DNA from: Pseudomonas neuropathica
Lineage (GTDB): Bacteria; Pseudomonadota; Gammaproteobacteria; Pseudomonadales; Pseudomonadaceae
Length of the DNA: 64,000 nt
Reading direction: 5' to 3'
Assembly (NCBI RefSeq): GCF_015461835.1
Contig: NZ_JACOPX010000003.1
Location: 310,001 to 374,000, forward strand
Part shown: positions 25,840 to 35,036 of the stretch, one piece after another
Layout of the letters: every line of letters starts with the position of its first letter
How positions within the stretch are numbered: position 1 is the stretch's first letter
Position numbers and translations under genes: made by a program
Notes under the pieces: generated by a model
Seen by the model: only the letters and a program-made list of their open reading frames with translations
Database searches by the model: none
What the model was told of the DNA's origin: nothing

Positions 25840-27276
25840 TCAGCGATGGGCAATGTTCTCCAGCGCCAGATTGCGCGTGCGCGGGCCGAACCAGCCGATG
25901 GTCAGCATCACGATCAGCATGCTGCTGACGATAAACGCCAACACCCCCGGCGTACCGAAATTGTCCAGAAACAAACCGATCAACAGGCTGCTGAACACCG
26001 TCGACAAGCGACTGAACGAATAACAGAAACCCACGGCGCGCGCGCGGATGTTGGTCGGGAACAGTTCGCTCTGGTACGAGTGATAACTGAAGCTCAACCA
26101 GGCATTGCAGAAGGTGATCATCACCCCGCAGAAGATCAGCCCGAATGCGCTGGTCTGCAGGGCGAACAAGGTGCCGAAGGTCATCGCGCCGAGGGCCGAG
26201 CCGACGATCTGCCATTTGTTTTCGAATCGGTTGGCGAACTTCACGAACAGCAGCGGCCCGAGCGGGTAGGCGAGGGTGATGATGAAGGCGTACATCAAAC
26301 TGTGGGTGACGCTGACGCCTTGGCCGGACAGCAGCGCCGGCAGCCAGTTGCCGAAACCGAAGAAGCCGATGGCCTGGAAGATGTGGAAGACGATCAGCAT
26401 CAACGCGCGACGGCGATAGGGCGGTTGCCAGATATCGGCAAAACGGCCCTTGCCTTCGACGTCGACCGGTACCGTTTCCGGTGTATCCAACGGTTTGCCG
26501 TGATCCTTCTCGCAGCGTGCTTCGATGCCATCGAGAATCCGGTTGGCTTCATCAAAACGGCCATGCTGCGCGAGCCAGCGCGGCGACTCCGGCAGTCGCT
26601 TGCGCAGCCACCAGATAAACAGCGCAAACACCGCACTGGCCAACACCACCCAACGCCAGCCGGAGACTCCGAATGGCGCTTGCGGCACCAGCCACCACGA
26701 CATCAATGCCACCGCCGGCACCGACAGGAACTGCACGAAAAACGCGAAGGCAAAGGCTGAGCTGCGCATGCGTTTCGGCACCAGTTCCGAGAGGTAAGCA
26801 TCAATGGTGACCAGCTCGATGCCCAGGCCAATGCCAACCAGAAAGCGCATGCAGATGATACCCAGCGCCGAACTCTGAATCCCCATCAGCACCGTCGCCA
26901 CCGTGTACCAGACCAGCGCGAAGGTGAAGATCGCGCGACGCCCGAAACGATCGGCCAACGGGCTGAGCAGGCTGGCGCCAAGGAACAGGCCGAGGAATGT
27001 CGCCGAGGCAAACGCCGCTTGATCGGAGAAACCGAATACGCCCTGATTGCCAGTGGCGAAGATGCCGTCGCGGATCAGCCCGGGGCTGATGTAGGCGGTC
27101 TGGAACAGGTCGTAGAGTTCGAAAAAACCACCGATCGACAGCAGCGCCACCAGCCGCCAAATCGTCGCGACCGCCGGAAGGCGATCGATGCGGGCGGACA
27201 CCTGGGCGGCGCGTATCGGGTCGATGCCGTCGCTTTGCGCGGCGGCGGGGGCGTGAGCAGTCATGGGCGGGTCCAT
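25840..27276 (-). CDS. MFS transporter, sugar/acid-porter type
   Basis: A 478-residue, 12-helix major facilitator. Loop signatures are ADRFGRRAIF between helices 2 and 3, PESPRWL before the central loop, and a GLGIELVTIDAYLSELVPKRMR segment typical of the sugar porter/metabolite:H+ symporter branch. The extended N-terminus is rich in Ala/Pro. A substrate cannot be given; aromatic acids or organic acids are common for this branch. ATG 27276 and ATG 27264 are both possible. It stands alone, without an adjacent catabolic gene. Confidence 0.85.
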   Translation of the reverse strand: MDPPMTAHAPAAAQSDGIDPIRAAQVSARIDRLPAVATIWRLVALLSIGGFFELYDLFQTAYISPGLIRDGIFATGNQGVFGFSDQAAFASATFLGLFLGASLLSPLADRFGRRAIFTFALVWYTVATVLMGIQSSALGIICMRFLVGIGLGIELVTIDAYLSELVPKRMRSSAFAFAFFVQFLSVPAVALMSWWLVPQAPFGVSGWRWVVLASAVFALFIWWLRKRLPESPRWLAQHGRFDEANRILDGIEARCEKDHGKPLDTPETVPVDVEGKGRFADIWQPPYRRRALMLIVFHIFQAIGFFGFGNWLPALLSGQGVSVTHSLMYAFIITLAYPLGPLLFVKFANRFENKWQIVGSALGAMTFGTLFALQTSAFGLIFCGVMITFCNAWLSFSYHSYQSELFPTNIRARAVGFCYSFSRLSTVFSSLLIGLFLDNFGTPGVLAFIVSSMLIVMLTIGWFGPRTRNLALENIAHR

Positions 27277-27389
27277 TTTTTATTGATGGAAAAGCTTAGC
27301 CTGCTATCGGAGTTCACGGATTGTGAATATCGGCGGATTGAACAGATAAACCGCTGAATTCTCGCAATATCCGCTTACGAATTAACGAT

Positions 27390-27830
27390 TTATGCCGCAG
27401 CCGCTGAATCCGGCAACGCCGAGGCTGGCAGTCCGAAGATCCGGTCGAACAGCCAGTTGAAGGCGAACGTGTAGCACGGGATGAAAATGATCAGCGCCAG
27501 ATCCAGCAGAAACGCCTGCACCAGACTGATGTTCATCCACCACGCGATCAACGGAATAAGAAACACGATCAGCGTCAGTTGAAAGCCCACCGCGTGAGCG
27601 ATACGGCGTTTCACTGTGCGCGTGCGCGATTGCTGACGGCTTTCCCAGTGCTCGAACAACGAGGTGTAAATGAAGTTCCAGGTCACGGCGATGGTGGTGA
27701 TGATCACCGCCAGTGGCCCGGTGCTGCCCGGTGAAGTGCCGGACAACAACGCCAGACCGAGGGCAGAGAAGGTCATGCCGATCACTTCATAGAGCGACAC
27801 ATAGACCAGTTTGCGTTTGACGCCTTGCAT
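27390..27830 (-). CDS. PACE efflux transporter (BTP family)
   Basis: A 146-residue inner-membrane protein with four helices in two similar halves (about 8-62 and 78-136): WNFIYTSLFEHWE in the first and YTFAFNWLFDRIFG in the second, matching the proteobacterial antimicrobial compound efflux family (AceI-like). Such proteins expel chlorhexidine and other biocides or small amines. A LysR regulator is encoded divergently 113 bases away, as in the aceI/aceR pair. A second PACE/LysR pair occurs at 39448-40829. Confidence 0.85.
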   Translation of the reverse strand: MQGVKRKLVYVSLYEVIGMTFSALGLALLSGTSPGSTGPLAVIITTIAVTWNFIYTSLFEHWESRQQSRTRTVKRRIAHAVGFQLTLIVFLIPLIAWWMNISLVQAFLLDLALIIFIPCYTFAFNWLFDRIFGLPASALPDSAAAA

Positions 27831-27943
27831 GGGGAGTTGCCTCTTTCTTGCCGTTTGTTGGCCAGCGGGACTGGCGAAGGCGGCAAAAGATAGCTTCAAT
27901 AGCGCTGACAGAAAAAGTCAGTAGCTTTCAGTTTTGTTGATAG

Positions 27944-28825
27944 GTGTGCAAAGTGAATTTCAACAGTGACAGCATCGAGCTGTTTCTTGCCGTAATCGAA
28001 CGCGGCTCATTTTCGGCAGCGGCGCGTGCGTTGGGCAAAGTCCCGTCGGCCGTGAGTATGGGTATCGGCAACCTTGAGGCGGAACTCGGTTATCTGCTGT
28101 TCGACCGTAGCCATCGCGAACCACAACCCACGGCAATGGCGCTGTCGCTGGTGCCGCATGCGCGGCTGATCGCCGAGCAGCTCAAGCAACTGCAAGTACA
28201 CGCGGTGGAACTGTCGCTGGGGCTGGAGAGCAAGCTGTCGATCGGCGTGGTCGCCGACATCGACCGGCGCCGTTTGCTGGCGGCGATCAAGCTGATCGCC
28301 GAGCGGCATCCGCTGCTCGATATCGAAGTGCTGACCGCGCCGCAGGACGACGTGTTGGCGATGCTGTACAGCGGCCGGGTCAGCGTGTGCCTGGCGTTCG
28401 CCGGGTTGAGCATGAACGTACTGGAGCGTTTTCAGTTTGTCGGCAGCGAACGGATGATCGCCACGCTGGCAGCGGACAGTCCGTTGTTGCAGGGGCAGGA
28501 TCTGTTTCTCGAGGATCTGGTGCATGTACGGCAAATCATCGTCGCCAGTCGTGACTTGCCGATCAGCGAAACTCGACCGTTGGTGGCTGAGTCTTATTGG
28601 CGCACGGACAATCTCGAGACGGCCATGGAAATGGTCGAGGCAGGATTGGGCTGGGGTAATTTTCCGCTGTCGGTGGTGCAGTCGCGGATTGAGTCCGGGC
28701 GACTGAAACGGCTGAATTTCCGCAACATCGAAAATGGTCTGGTGATGCCGGTGCATGCGGTATGGCTCAAGAGTCAGCCCTTACAAAAGGGCGCCTTGGC
28801 CCTCGTCGACCTGCTCAGCCACTGA
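27944..28825 (+). CDS. LysR-family regulator divergent from a PACE gene
   Basis: A 293-residue LysR protein with the N-terminal winged helix-turn-helix (FLAVIERGSFSAAARALGKVPSAVSMGIGNLEAELGYLLFDR) and a C-terminal effector domain. It probably controls the divergent PACE transporter gene. The first codon is a GTG at 27944, or a GTG at 27953 with GGTG upstream; neither start is certain. It ends before a REPIN shared with converging gntR. Confidence 0.85.
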   Translation: MCKVNFNSDSIELFLAVIERGSFSAAARALGKVPSAVSMGIGNLEAELGYLLFDRSHREPQPTAMALSLVPHARLIAEQLKQLQVHAVELSLGLESKLSIGVVADIDRRRLLAAIKLIAERHPLLDIEVLTAPQDDVLAMLYSGRVSVCLAFAGLSMNVLERFQFVGSERMIATLAADSPLLQGQDLFLEDLVHVRQIIVASRDLPISETRPLVAESYWRTDNLETAMEMVEAGLGWGNFPLSVVQSRIESGRLKRLNFRNIENGLVMPVHAVWLKSQPLQKGALALVDLLSH

Positions 28826-28842
28826 ACCCGCCGCAGATCCCC

Positions 28843-28932
28843 TGTAGGAGTGAGCCTGCTCGCGATAGCGGTGTGTCATTCAACACATGCGTCGCCTGAC
28901 ACACCGCTATCGCGAGCAGGCTCACTCCTACA
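28843..28932. repeat. REPIN-like palindrome, family A
   Basis: Perfectly matching inverted arms (TGTAGGAGTGAGCCTGCTCG plus CGATAGCGGTGTGTC) enclose about 20 bases. It lies between the converging LysR gene and gntR. Confidence 0.93.
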
Positions 28933-28972
28933 GGGATCGTGTTTCAATCTTGAGTTTTGTGACCACCACAAA

Positions 28973-29006
28973 AACCTGTGGGATCTGGCTTGCCAGCTCC
29001 CACAGG
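28973..29006. repeat. Short inverted repeat past gntR
   Basis: CCTGTGGGA and TCCCACAGG flank 14 bases. It lies just after the gntR stop on the minus strand, looks like a remnant REP half-pair, and could act as a terminator stem. Confidence 0.6.
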
Positions 29007-29017
29007 AGTTTCAGGGG

Positions 29018-30049
29018 TTACGTGCTCTCGCGGATTCTCAGTTCAAAGCCCATGTCTTCCACCGGACGCGCCACGCTGTTACCGGCCATCAACGTCAGCA
29101 TCTGCTCCGCCGCGCGCCGGCCAATCGCTTCGCGCGGGGTGTTGATGCTGCTCAGGCGCGGCACCATGTGTTCGGACATCGGCAAGTCGTTGAAACCGAG
29201 AATCGCTACCTGCTCGGGAATCTTGATGCCGTTGCGCAGCGCCTCCAGCAACGCACCCTGCGCCAGGTCATCGTTACCGAAGAAGATCGCATCAACGTCC
29301 GGATGCGCCGCGAGCAATTGCAAAAACAACTCCCCGCCCAAGCCCACCGATGAAGAACGAGGCGTCAGTACTTCCAGATCCGGGTCGTAACGCCCGGCCT
29401 TCTGCAACGCTTTGCGAAAACCTTCACCGCGCAACAACGTGCGCTGATCAAGTTGCGCACCGATGTAAGCCAGACGCTTGCGCCCACGCGAAAGCAAATG
29501 TTCGGCCGCCGTTTCACCGGCACTCAGTTGCGAGAACCCTACGCAATTCACCCCGGCAGCGCTGTCCAGTTCCATCATGTACACGCAGGGAATATTGCTC
29601 GCCTCGATCATCCGTCGCGAACTTTCCGTGCGATCAAACCCGGTCAGCAAAAATCCACGTGGCTGATAGGCCATGTAGTTGCGCAGCAGGTTTTCTTCTT
29701 CATCGCGTGAATAGTGGAAGTTGCCGATCAGCACTTCGAAGCCTTTGGGCGTCAGTACCCGATGAATGGCTTCCAGCGTATCGATGAACAGCAAGTTGGA
29801 TAACGAAGGCACCAGAACCACCACCGAATGGCTCTGCGCCGAGGCCAATGCGCGGGCGGCAGGGTTGACCACGTAGTTGAGTTCGAGCGCGGCTTTCTGG
29901 ACTTTTTCCACAAGGTCAGTGGCCACGGTGCTGACACCGCGCAAGGCCCGGGAGGCAGTAATCGGGCTGACACCGGCCAGGCGGGCAACTTCATTCAGGG
30001 TGGGACGGCCGGTGGTGCGAGTGTTTTTATCGTTTTTAGGGGAGGTCAT
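29018..30049 (-). CDS. gntR: GntR, LacI-family repressor of gluconate use
   Basis: A 343-residue LacI-type regulator: N-terminal helix-turn-helix (TLNEVARLAGVSPITASRALRG, residues 17-38) and a ligand-binding core resembling periplasmic sugar-binding proteins. In Pseudomonas GntR represses the gluconate kinase and permease genes and itself, and is released by gluconate or 6-phosphogluconate. It is divergent from gntK and the intergenic region contains matches to the GntR operator. ATG 30049 is preferred; an ATG at 30064 would add five residues. Confidence 0.92.
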   Translation of the reverse strand: MTSPKNDKNTRTTGRPTLNEVARLAGVSPITASRALRGVSTVATDLVEKVQKAALELNYVVNPAARALASAQSHSVVVLVPSLSNLLFIDTLEAIHRVLTPKGFEVLIGNFHYSRDEEENLLRNYMAYQPRGFLLTGFDRTESSRRMIEASNIPCVYMMELDSAAGVNCVGFSQLSAGETAAEHLLSRGRKRLAYIGAQLDQRTLLRGEGFRKALQKAGRYDPDLEVLTPRSSSVGLGGELFLQLLAAHPDVDAIFFGNDDLAQGALLEALRNGIKIPEQVAILGFNDLPMSEHMVPRLSSINTPREAIGRRAAEQMLTLMAGNSVARPVEDMGFELRIREST

Positions 30050-30078
30050 CGGGCGGCTTGCCAAACAAAAATCAAGGC

Positions 30079-30092
30079 ACTAAGGTAGCGCT
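30079..30092. promoter_or_regulatory. GntR operator upstream of gntR
   Basis: ACTAAGGTAGCGCT matches fully the operator I recall for Pseudomonas GntR, AC-N-AAG-N-TAGCGCT. It starts 30 bases before the gntR start codon on the other strand, fitting autoregulation. Confidence 0.75.
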
Positions 30093-30230
30093 GTCCTGAT
30101 GCAGCTGTAAATGCGTAAGCGAGGTCCTGCCTGATCTTCGCTTTTTGGCGTTGGGAACAAACCTGCTGCAACCCAAAAAAACGACAAGAAGGCGTCGGCA
30201 ACTTCTGCCTGTGCACTAGAGTCATAGCTA

Positions 30231-30244
30231 GCAAAGGTAGCGCT
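30231..30244. promoter_or_regulatory. GntR operator upstream of gntK
   Basis: GCAAAGGTAGCGCT matches AC-N-AAG-N-TAGCGCT except for the first base (G for A). It ends 21 bases before the gntK start, consistent with repression of gntK. Confidence 0.7.
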
Positions 30245-30265
30245 GTCTGCGCGCTGAGGTGTTAT

Positions 30266-30799
30266 ATGAGTCATCCCATCACCGCCCTGGTCATCATGGG
30301 CGTTGCCGGTTGCGGCAAGACGTGCGTCAGCGAGGCCCTGTGCCAATTGAGCGGCGCCACTGCCATTGAAGGCGATACTTTCCATCCGGCCGCGAACATC
30401 GAAAAGATGAGCGCGGGGATCCCCCTGAACGACGACGACCGTGCCGGCTGGCTCGACAGCCTGTGCGATGAACTGCGTCGCGTCGACGCGCTGGGCAAAC
30501 GCCCGGTGCTGACCTGCTCGGCCCTTAAACACAGTTATCGCGAAGTGTTGCGCAGCGCCTTGCCGGGCCTGGGTTTCGTGTTTCTTGAATTGACCCCTGA
30601 AGTTGCCGCTGAACGTGTGTCCCACCGTCCGGGCCACTTCATGCCCGCGACGTTGATCGAAAGCCAGTTCGCCACCCTCGAATCGCCGAAGGGTGAGCCG
30701 TTGACGTTGGCGCTGAATGCTTCGATCCACAGTGTTGAAGAACTGGCGTCCCAGGCTCACGTCTGGTGGCAGGCCCACGGTCTGAAACAGGCGGTATGA
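30266..30799 (+). CDS. gntK: Gluconokinase
   Basis: It phosphorylates gluconate to 6-phosphogluconate with ATP, feeding the Entner-Doudoroff route. The 177-residue enzyme has the P-loop GVAGCGKT (12-19), the substrate segment EGDTFHPAANIEKMSAGIPL (34-53) and the kinase motif TCSALKHSYREVLR (about 84-97). It begins 21 bases after a GntR operator and is followed 82 bases later by gntP, with a third operator-like site between. Confidence 0.95.
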   Translation: MSHPITALVIMGVAGCGKTCVSEALCQLSGATAIEGDTFHPAANIEKMSAGIPLNDDDRAGWLDSLCDELRRVDALGKRPVLTCSALKHSYREVLRSALPGLGFVFLELTPEVAAERVSHRPGHFMPATLIESQFATLESPKGEPLTLALNASIHSVEELASQAHVWWQAHGLKQAV

Positions 30800-30807
30800 G
30801 TGTGTTG

Positions 30808-30821
30808 AAAGAGATAGCGCT
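30808..30821. promoter_or_regulatory. Imperfect GntR operator upstream of gntP
   Basis: AAAGAGATAGCGCT keeps the TAGCGCT core and spacing but differs from AC-N-AAG in the first half. It is 60 bases before gntP, so gntP may have its own weaker control in addition to read-through from gntK. Confidence 0.5.
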
Positions 30822-30881
30822 GTCCTCCCGACTTCTGTTTAACCCGCTTTAATAACAACAACAATCCAGGAGACACCCCCA

Positions 30882-32237
30882 ATGTTTGGCATGTCCCACG
30901 ACGCCTACCTGCTGCTCGATGCAGTGGTCACGGTAATCGGCCTGATTATCCTGATCACCAAATTCAAGATTCACCCGTTCATTTCCCTGACCATTGCCGC
31001 CGCGTTCCTCGGCCTGACGTCGGGCATGCCGATCGGCACCATCATCAAAGCGTTCCAGGACGGCTTCGGTGGCGTGCTCGGTTTTGTCGGCATCATCCTT
31101 GCGCTGGGTACCATGCTCGGCAAAATGATGGCCGAGTCGGGCGGGGCGGATCAGATCGCCCAGACCCTGATCCGTGCGTTCGGTAAGGATAAAGTCCAGT
31201 GGGCGATGATGTTCGCCGCGTTCCTGGTGGGCATTCCGCTGTTCTTCGAGATCGGCTTCGTATTGCTGATTCCGCTGGTGTTCATCGTTGCGCGCCGCAC
31301 CGGCGTGTCGATCATCAAGATCGGTATCCCGCTGCTCGCCGGTCTGTCCGCCGTGCACGGCCTGGTGCCACCGCACCCGGGTCCGTTGCTGGCCATCGGC
31401 GTGTTTGGCGCTGACATCGGCAAGACCATTCTTTACGGTCTGATCGTTGCGCTGCCGACCGCGATCATCGCCGGTCCGATCTTCGGTACGTTTATCGCCA
31501 AGCACATTCCGGGTCACCCGAATCAGGAACTGGTCGATCAACTGGCCCGCGAAAACGACGACTCGGCCAAGCTGCCGAGCTTCACCATCACCCTGATCAC
31601 CGTGCTGCTGCCGGTGTTCCTGATGCTGCTGAAAACCTTCGCTGACGTGGCGCTGCCGGACGGTCACTTCTTCCGCACCTGGATGGACATGATCGGTCAC
31701 CCGATCTCGGCACTGCTGCTGGCGTTGCTGCTGTCGCTGTACACCTTCGGCCACAAACAGGGCATCGGTTCCCAGCAAATGCTCAAGTGGCTGGATGCGA
31801 GCCTGGCGCCAACCGCGGCGATCATCCTGATCATCGGTGCTGGCGGTGGCTTCAAGCAGATGCTGGTGACCAGCGGCGTGGGCGACGTGATCGGCCACAT
31901 GGCGGTCAGCGCACAGATCTCGCCGATCCTGCTGGCGTGGCTGGTGGCAGCGGTGATTCGTATCGCGACCGGTTCGGCAACGGTGGCGACCATTACTGGC
32001 GCGGGCATTGTCGTGCCGGTGGTGGGGATGATCCCGGGCGTTAACCGTGAGCTGCTGGTACTGGCTACCGGCGCCGGTTCGCTGATCCTGTCCCACGTGA
32101 ACGACGCCGGTTTCTGGCTGGTGAAGCAGTACTTCAACATGACCGTGGCCGAGACGTTCAAGACCTGGACGGCGATGGAAACCATCCTGTCCATCGTTGC
32201 GTTGGGCTTTATCCTGCTGTTGTCGCTGTTCGTTTAA
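30882..32237 (+). CDS. gntP: Gluconate permease GntP family
   Basis: A 451-residue integral membrane gluconate:H+ symporter of the GntP family, with many membrane helices and family blocks GFVGIILALGTMLGKMMAESGGADQIA (about 68-94), HGLVPPHPGPLLA and ATVATITGAGIV-like segments; the ending FNMTVAETFKTWTAMETILS is typical of the family. AATCCAGGAGACACCCCC gives a good ribosome site. With gntR and gntK it forms the gluconate module; a terminator follows. Confidence 0.93.
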   Translation: MFGMSHDAYLLLDAVVTVIGLIILITKFKIHPFISLTIAAAFLGLTSGMPIGTIIKAFQDGFGGVLGFVGIILALGTMLGKMMAESGGADQIAQTLIRAFGKDKVQWAMMFAAFLVGIPLFFEIGFVLLIPLVFIVARRTGVSIIKIGIPLLAGLSAVHGLVPPHPGPLLAIGVFGADIGKTILYGLIVALPTAIIAGPIFGTFIAKHIPGHPNQELVDQLARENDDSAKLPSFTITLITVLLPVFLMLLKTFADVALPDGHFFRTWMDMIGHPISALLLALLLSLYTFGHKQGIGSQQMLKWLDASLAPTAAIILIIGAGGGFKQMLVTSGVGDVIGHMAVSAQISPILLAWLVAAVIRIATGSATVATITGAGIVVPVVGMIPGVNRELLVLATGAGSLILSHVNDAGFWLVKQYFNMTVAETFKTWTAMETILSIVALGFILLLSLFV

Positions 32238-32255
32238 GCGCTTATCGCAGGCACA

Positions 32256-32283
32256 AAAAAACCGCAGCGATGCGGTTTTTTTG
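32256..32283 (+). terminator. Terminator after gntP
   Basis: AAAAAACCGCA and TGCGGTTTTTT form a stem around GCGA with T runs on both sides, so it can work on either strand. It lies 18 bases past the gntP stop. Confidence 0.9.
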
Positions 32284-32315
32284 TGGGTGAAATTTCGAGG
32301 CCGGACACATTCCCT

Positions 32316-32404
32316 TGTAGGAGTGAGCCTGCTCGCGATAGCGGTGTATCAGTGCCATTTACGGTGACTGACACACCGCTATCGCGAGCAGGCTCACTCC
32401 TACA
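32316..32404. repeat. REPIN-like palindrome, family A
   Basis: TGTAGGAGTGAGCCTGCTCG plus CGATAGCGGTGT at the left and its inverse at the right, about 30 bases apart. It lies between converging gntP and alaC. Confidence 0.93.
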
Positions 32405-32413
32405 GGTTTTGTG

Positions 32414-33631
32414 TTAGCCGCCAGTTTTTGCGACTAAGCCATCCGCCCGGAACATCCCGCGAATCCCGCGCACCGCCTGACGAATGCGGTCCTGGTTTTC
32501 GATCAGCGCAAAGCGCACGTGATCGTCGCCATACTCGCCAAACCCCACCCCCGGCGAGACGCAGACCTTGGCCTCGGCCAGCAGTTTCTTGGCAAACTCC
32601 AGCGAACCCAGATGCGCGTAGGCCTCAGGAATCTTCGCCCAGACGTACATCGACGCCTTCGGATTCTCAACCATCCAACCCAGTTCATGCAGGCCTTTGA
32701 CCAGCACGTTGCGGCGCTGGCGATACTGCTCGGCGATGTCGCGCACACACTGCTGATCGCCTTCCAGCGCGGCAATCGCCGCCACTTGCAGCGGGGTGAA
32801 GGTGCCGTAGTCGTGGTAGCTCTTGATCCGCGCCAGCGCGTTGACCAGTTCCGGGTTGCCGACCATGAAACCGATGCGCCAGCCGGCCATGTTGTAGCTC
32901 TTGGACAGGGTGAAAAACTCCACCGCAATGTCCTTGGCGCCGGGCACCTGCATGATCGACGGGGCTTTCCAGCCGTCGTAGACGATGTCGGCGTACGCCA
33001 GATCGTGAATTACCAGCACGTCGTACTGCTTGGCGAGGGCGATCACCCGTTCGAAGAAATCCAGTTCCACGCACTGCGCAGTCGGATTCGATGGGAAGCC
33101 GAGGATCATCATTTTCGGTTTCGGAATCGAACCGCGAATGGCCCGTTCCAGTTCGTCGAAGAAGTCCACGCCAGGCACCAGCGGCACCGAACGCACCTGG
33201 GCACCGGCAATCACCGCGCCGTAGATGTGAATCGGGTAGCTCGGATTGGGCACCAATACGGTGTCGCCCTGATCCAGGGTCGCCAGCATCAAATGCGCCA
33301 GGCCTTCCTTGGAACCGATGGTGACAATGGCTTCGCTTTCCGGGTCGATGTCGACCTCGTAGCGTTGCTTGTACCAGTTGGAAATCGCCCGGCGCAGGCG
33401 TGGAATGCCTTTTGACGTGGAGTAACCGTGGGTGTCTTCGCGTTGGGCAACTTGCACGAGTTTTTCGACAATATGCGGCGGCGTGGCGCCGTCGGGGTTG
33501 CCCATGCTCAAGTCGATGATGTCTTCACCACGACGCCTGGCAGCCATTTTCAGCTCGGCGGTGATGTTGAAAACGTAAGGGGGGAGTCGATCTATGCGCG
33601 CAAAGCGGCGCGGCGAACCTTGTTCAGCCAT
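32414..33631 (-). CDS. alaC: Alanine transaminase AlaC (class I/II aminotransferase)
   Basis: A 405-residue PLP aminotransferase that interconverts pyruvate and alanine with glutamate/2-oxoglutarate. Family signatures: [18 protein letters not shown] (38-55), GFPSNPTAQ (178-186), [13 protein letters not shown] (208-220) and [15 protein letters not shown], where Lys244 carries PLP. The N-terminus [15 protein letters not shown] matches AlaC rather than other paralogues. It stands alone, divergent from lysE-like 33771. Confidence 0.9.
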   Translation of the reverse strand: MAEQGSPRRFARIDRLPPYVFNITAELKMAARRRGEDIIDLSMGNPDGATPPHIVEKLVQVAQREDTHGYSTSKGIPRLRRAISNWYKQRYEVDIDPESEAIVTIGSKEGLAHLMLATLDQGDTVLVPNPSYPIHIYGAVIAGAQVRSVPLVPGVDFFDELERAIRGSIPKPKMMILGFPSNPTAQCVELDFFERVIALAKQYDVLVIHDLAYADIVYDGWKAPSIMQVPGAKDIAVEFFTLSKSYNMAGWRIGFMVGNPELVNALARIKSYHDYGTFTPLQVAAIAALEGDQQCVRDIAEQYRQRRNVLVKGLHELGWMVENPKASMYVWAKIPEAYAHLGSLEFAKKLLAEAKVCVSPGVGFGEYGDDHVRFALIENQDRIRQAVRGIRGMFRADGLVAKTGG

Positions 33632-33770
33632 TGTTGCCTCGGATAACGTAAGCGCCCGGAACCGTCCGAGCGACGCTGGTCACTGCGGTGACCTGTGGCG
33701 GAAGATAAGGTCAGTGATGGCATACTGTCCAGCCCGTTTGTAAACAATTTTGTCCCAAGGAAATCGGTAG

Positions 33771-34433
33771 ATGGAATTCACCAGCGGCTTCTTGCTGAGC
33801 CTTTCGCTGTGCCTGGATATCGGCGTGGCCAACATCGCCATGATCACCCTGGCGATGCAGCGCGGTTACTTTCAGGGCTTTGCGCTGGGCCTCGGCACCT
33901 GTGTTGGCGACCTGATTTATGCGGTGCTGGCGCTGGCCGGCATGACTGTTTTGCTGCAATACGAGACCGTGCGCTGGGTGTTGTGGATTGGTGGTTCGGC
34001 GCTGCTGATCTACTTTGCGGCAAAGATGATTTACTCGGCGATCCATCACGAAGCGCTGCTGGCCGAGACGGCGGAGGTGGGGCAGAACTCCCATCGCAAG
34101 GAATTCTTCCGGGGGATTTTTCTCGCCATGTCGTCGCCGAGCGCGATTCTCTGGTTCGCGGCGGTGGGCGGCACCTTGATTGCGCGTTCCGGTGGTGGCG
34201 GTCCTTTGAGTTCGGCGCTGTTCCTCGGTGGGTTCCTCTGCGCCGGATTACTGTGGTCCGCCGGTTTGTGCTTCGCTGCGAGCCATGGTGGCAAGCTGCT
34301 GGGCGATAAGCTATTGCGCTATTCCTACCTGGCATCTGCAGCGATCTTCTGCTATTTCGCAGTCTACGTGATCGTATCTGGTTACAACGAGTTTGTCGGC
34401 TCGGGCGCCGTCGAGCAGTTGCACGCGCTGTAA
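33771..34433 (+). CDS. LysE family translocator
   Basis: A 220-residue membrane exporter with six hydrophobic segments. Early LDIGVANIAMITLAMQRGYFQGFALGLGTCVGDLIYAVLAL (15-54) is the LysE/RhtB signature. Substrates in this family are basic amino acids, homoserine lactones or threonine; none can be chosen here. AAGGAAATCGGTAG precedes the ATG. Confidence 0.85.
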   Translation: MEFTSGFLLSLSLCLDIGVANIAMITLAMQRGYFQGFALGLGTCVGDLIYAVLALAGMTVLLQYETVRWVLWIGGSALLIYFAAKMIYSAIHHEALLAETAEVGQNSHRKEFFRGIFLAMSSPSAILWFAAVGGTLIARSGGGGPLSSALFLGGFLCAGLLWSAGLCFAASHGGKLLGDKLLRYSYLASAAIFCYFAVYVIVSGYNEFVGSGAVEQLHAL

Positions 34434-34500
34434 CCGTGCGATTTGGATCGGGCTTTCTATACTCCCAGCCGAACCCTTTTTTTGTTCCAGGAGTCGAGTC

Positions 34501-34995
34501 ATGGATGAGCAAAAACGCGTCGAAGTGGCTGAACCTCGCTTCGAACATGGACACTTCTTGCTGATTGCAGGTTTTCGCGGTCGATTTACCCAAGACACAG
34601 CCAAGGACATTCCGACGCTGTGGGAAAAATTCTTGCCGCACCTGGGAAAGATCCAGGGGCAAAAGAACGAAGTGACCTACGGTGTCTGCAGCAATTTCGA
34701 CGGCAAGGGCGGCTTCGATTACATCGCCGGTGTGGAAATCAGCAAGCTCGATGACCTCGACCAGAAGGTCTACCAGTGGGTCGAAGTGCTGCCTCGCCAG
34801 TACGCAGTGTTCGAGCACAAAGGACCGCTCGAACAGCTGCCGCAAACCCTGCAATACATCTACAAGACCTGGCTGCCGACCTCGCACTACGTAGAGCTCA
34901 ATGCCCCGGAACTGGAGCGCTATAGCGCCGATTTCAATCCGCGGCTGCACACCGGCAAACTGGAAATCTGCGTGCCGGTCGATAACAAGGCCTGA
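34501..34995 (+). CDS. GyrI-like small-molecule-binding domain protein
   Basis: A 164-residue soluble protein with the AraC effector-binding/GyrI fold pattern: LIAGFRGRFTQDTAKDIPTLWEKFL (21-45) and the C-terminal VLPRQYAVFEHKGPLEQLPQTLQYIYKTWLPTS (about 96-128). Such stand-alone domains bind hydrophobic or cationic small molecules; their role in Pseudomonas is unknown. The TCCAGGAGTCGAGTC leader gives a good ribosome site. Confidence 0.85.
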   Translation: MDEQKRVEVAEPRFEHGHFLLIAGFRGRFTQDTAKDIPTLWEKFLPHLGKIQGQKNEVTYGVCSNFDGKGGFDYIAGVEISKLDDLDQKVYQWVEVLPRQYAVFEHKGPLEQLPQTLQYIYKTWLPTSHYVELNAPELERYSADFNPRLHTGKLEICVPVDNKA

Positions 34996-35006
34996 ACCAA
35001 CAGACA

Positions 35007-35031
35007 TGAGGCGGATCACTGATCCGCCTCA
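35007..35031. terminator. Perfect palindromic stem-loop between converging genes
   Basis: TGAGGCGGATCA and TGATCCGCCTCA pair perfectly over 12 bp around a single C. It starts 11 bases past the GyrI-like gene and 6 bases past the end of the small minus-strand gene, so it may terminate both. There is no T run. Confidence 0.7.
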
Positions 35032-35036
35032 TGGTT

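Noticed and set aside
25840..27276. MFS gene as part of the gluconate or glucose module
   Set aside because: It lies well before gntR with other genes between and has its own orientation; no operator or catabolic partner links it to sugars.
30849..32096. Minus-strand frame opposite gntP
   Set aside because: Very low hydrophobicity, His/Arg/Gln/Asp-rich, opposite a clear membrane transporter.
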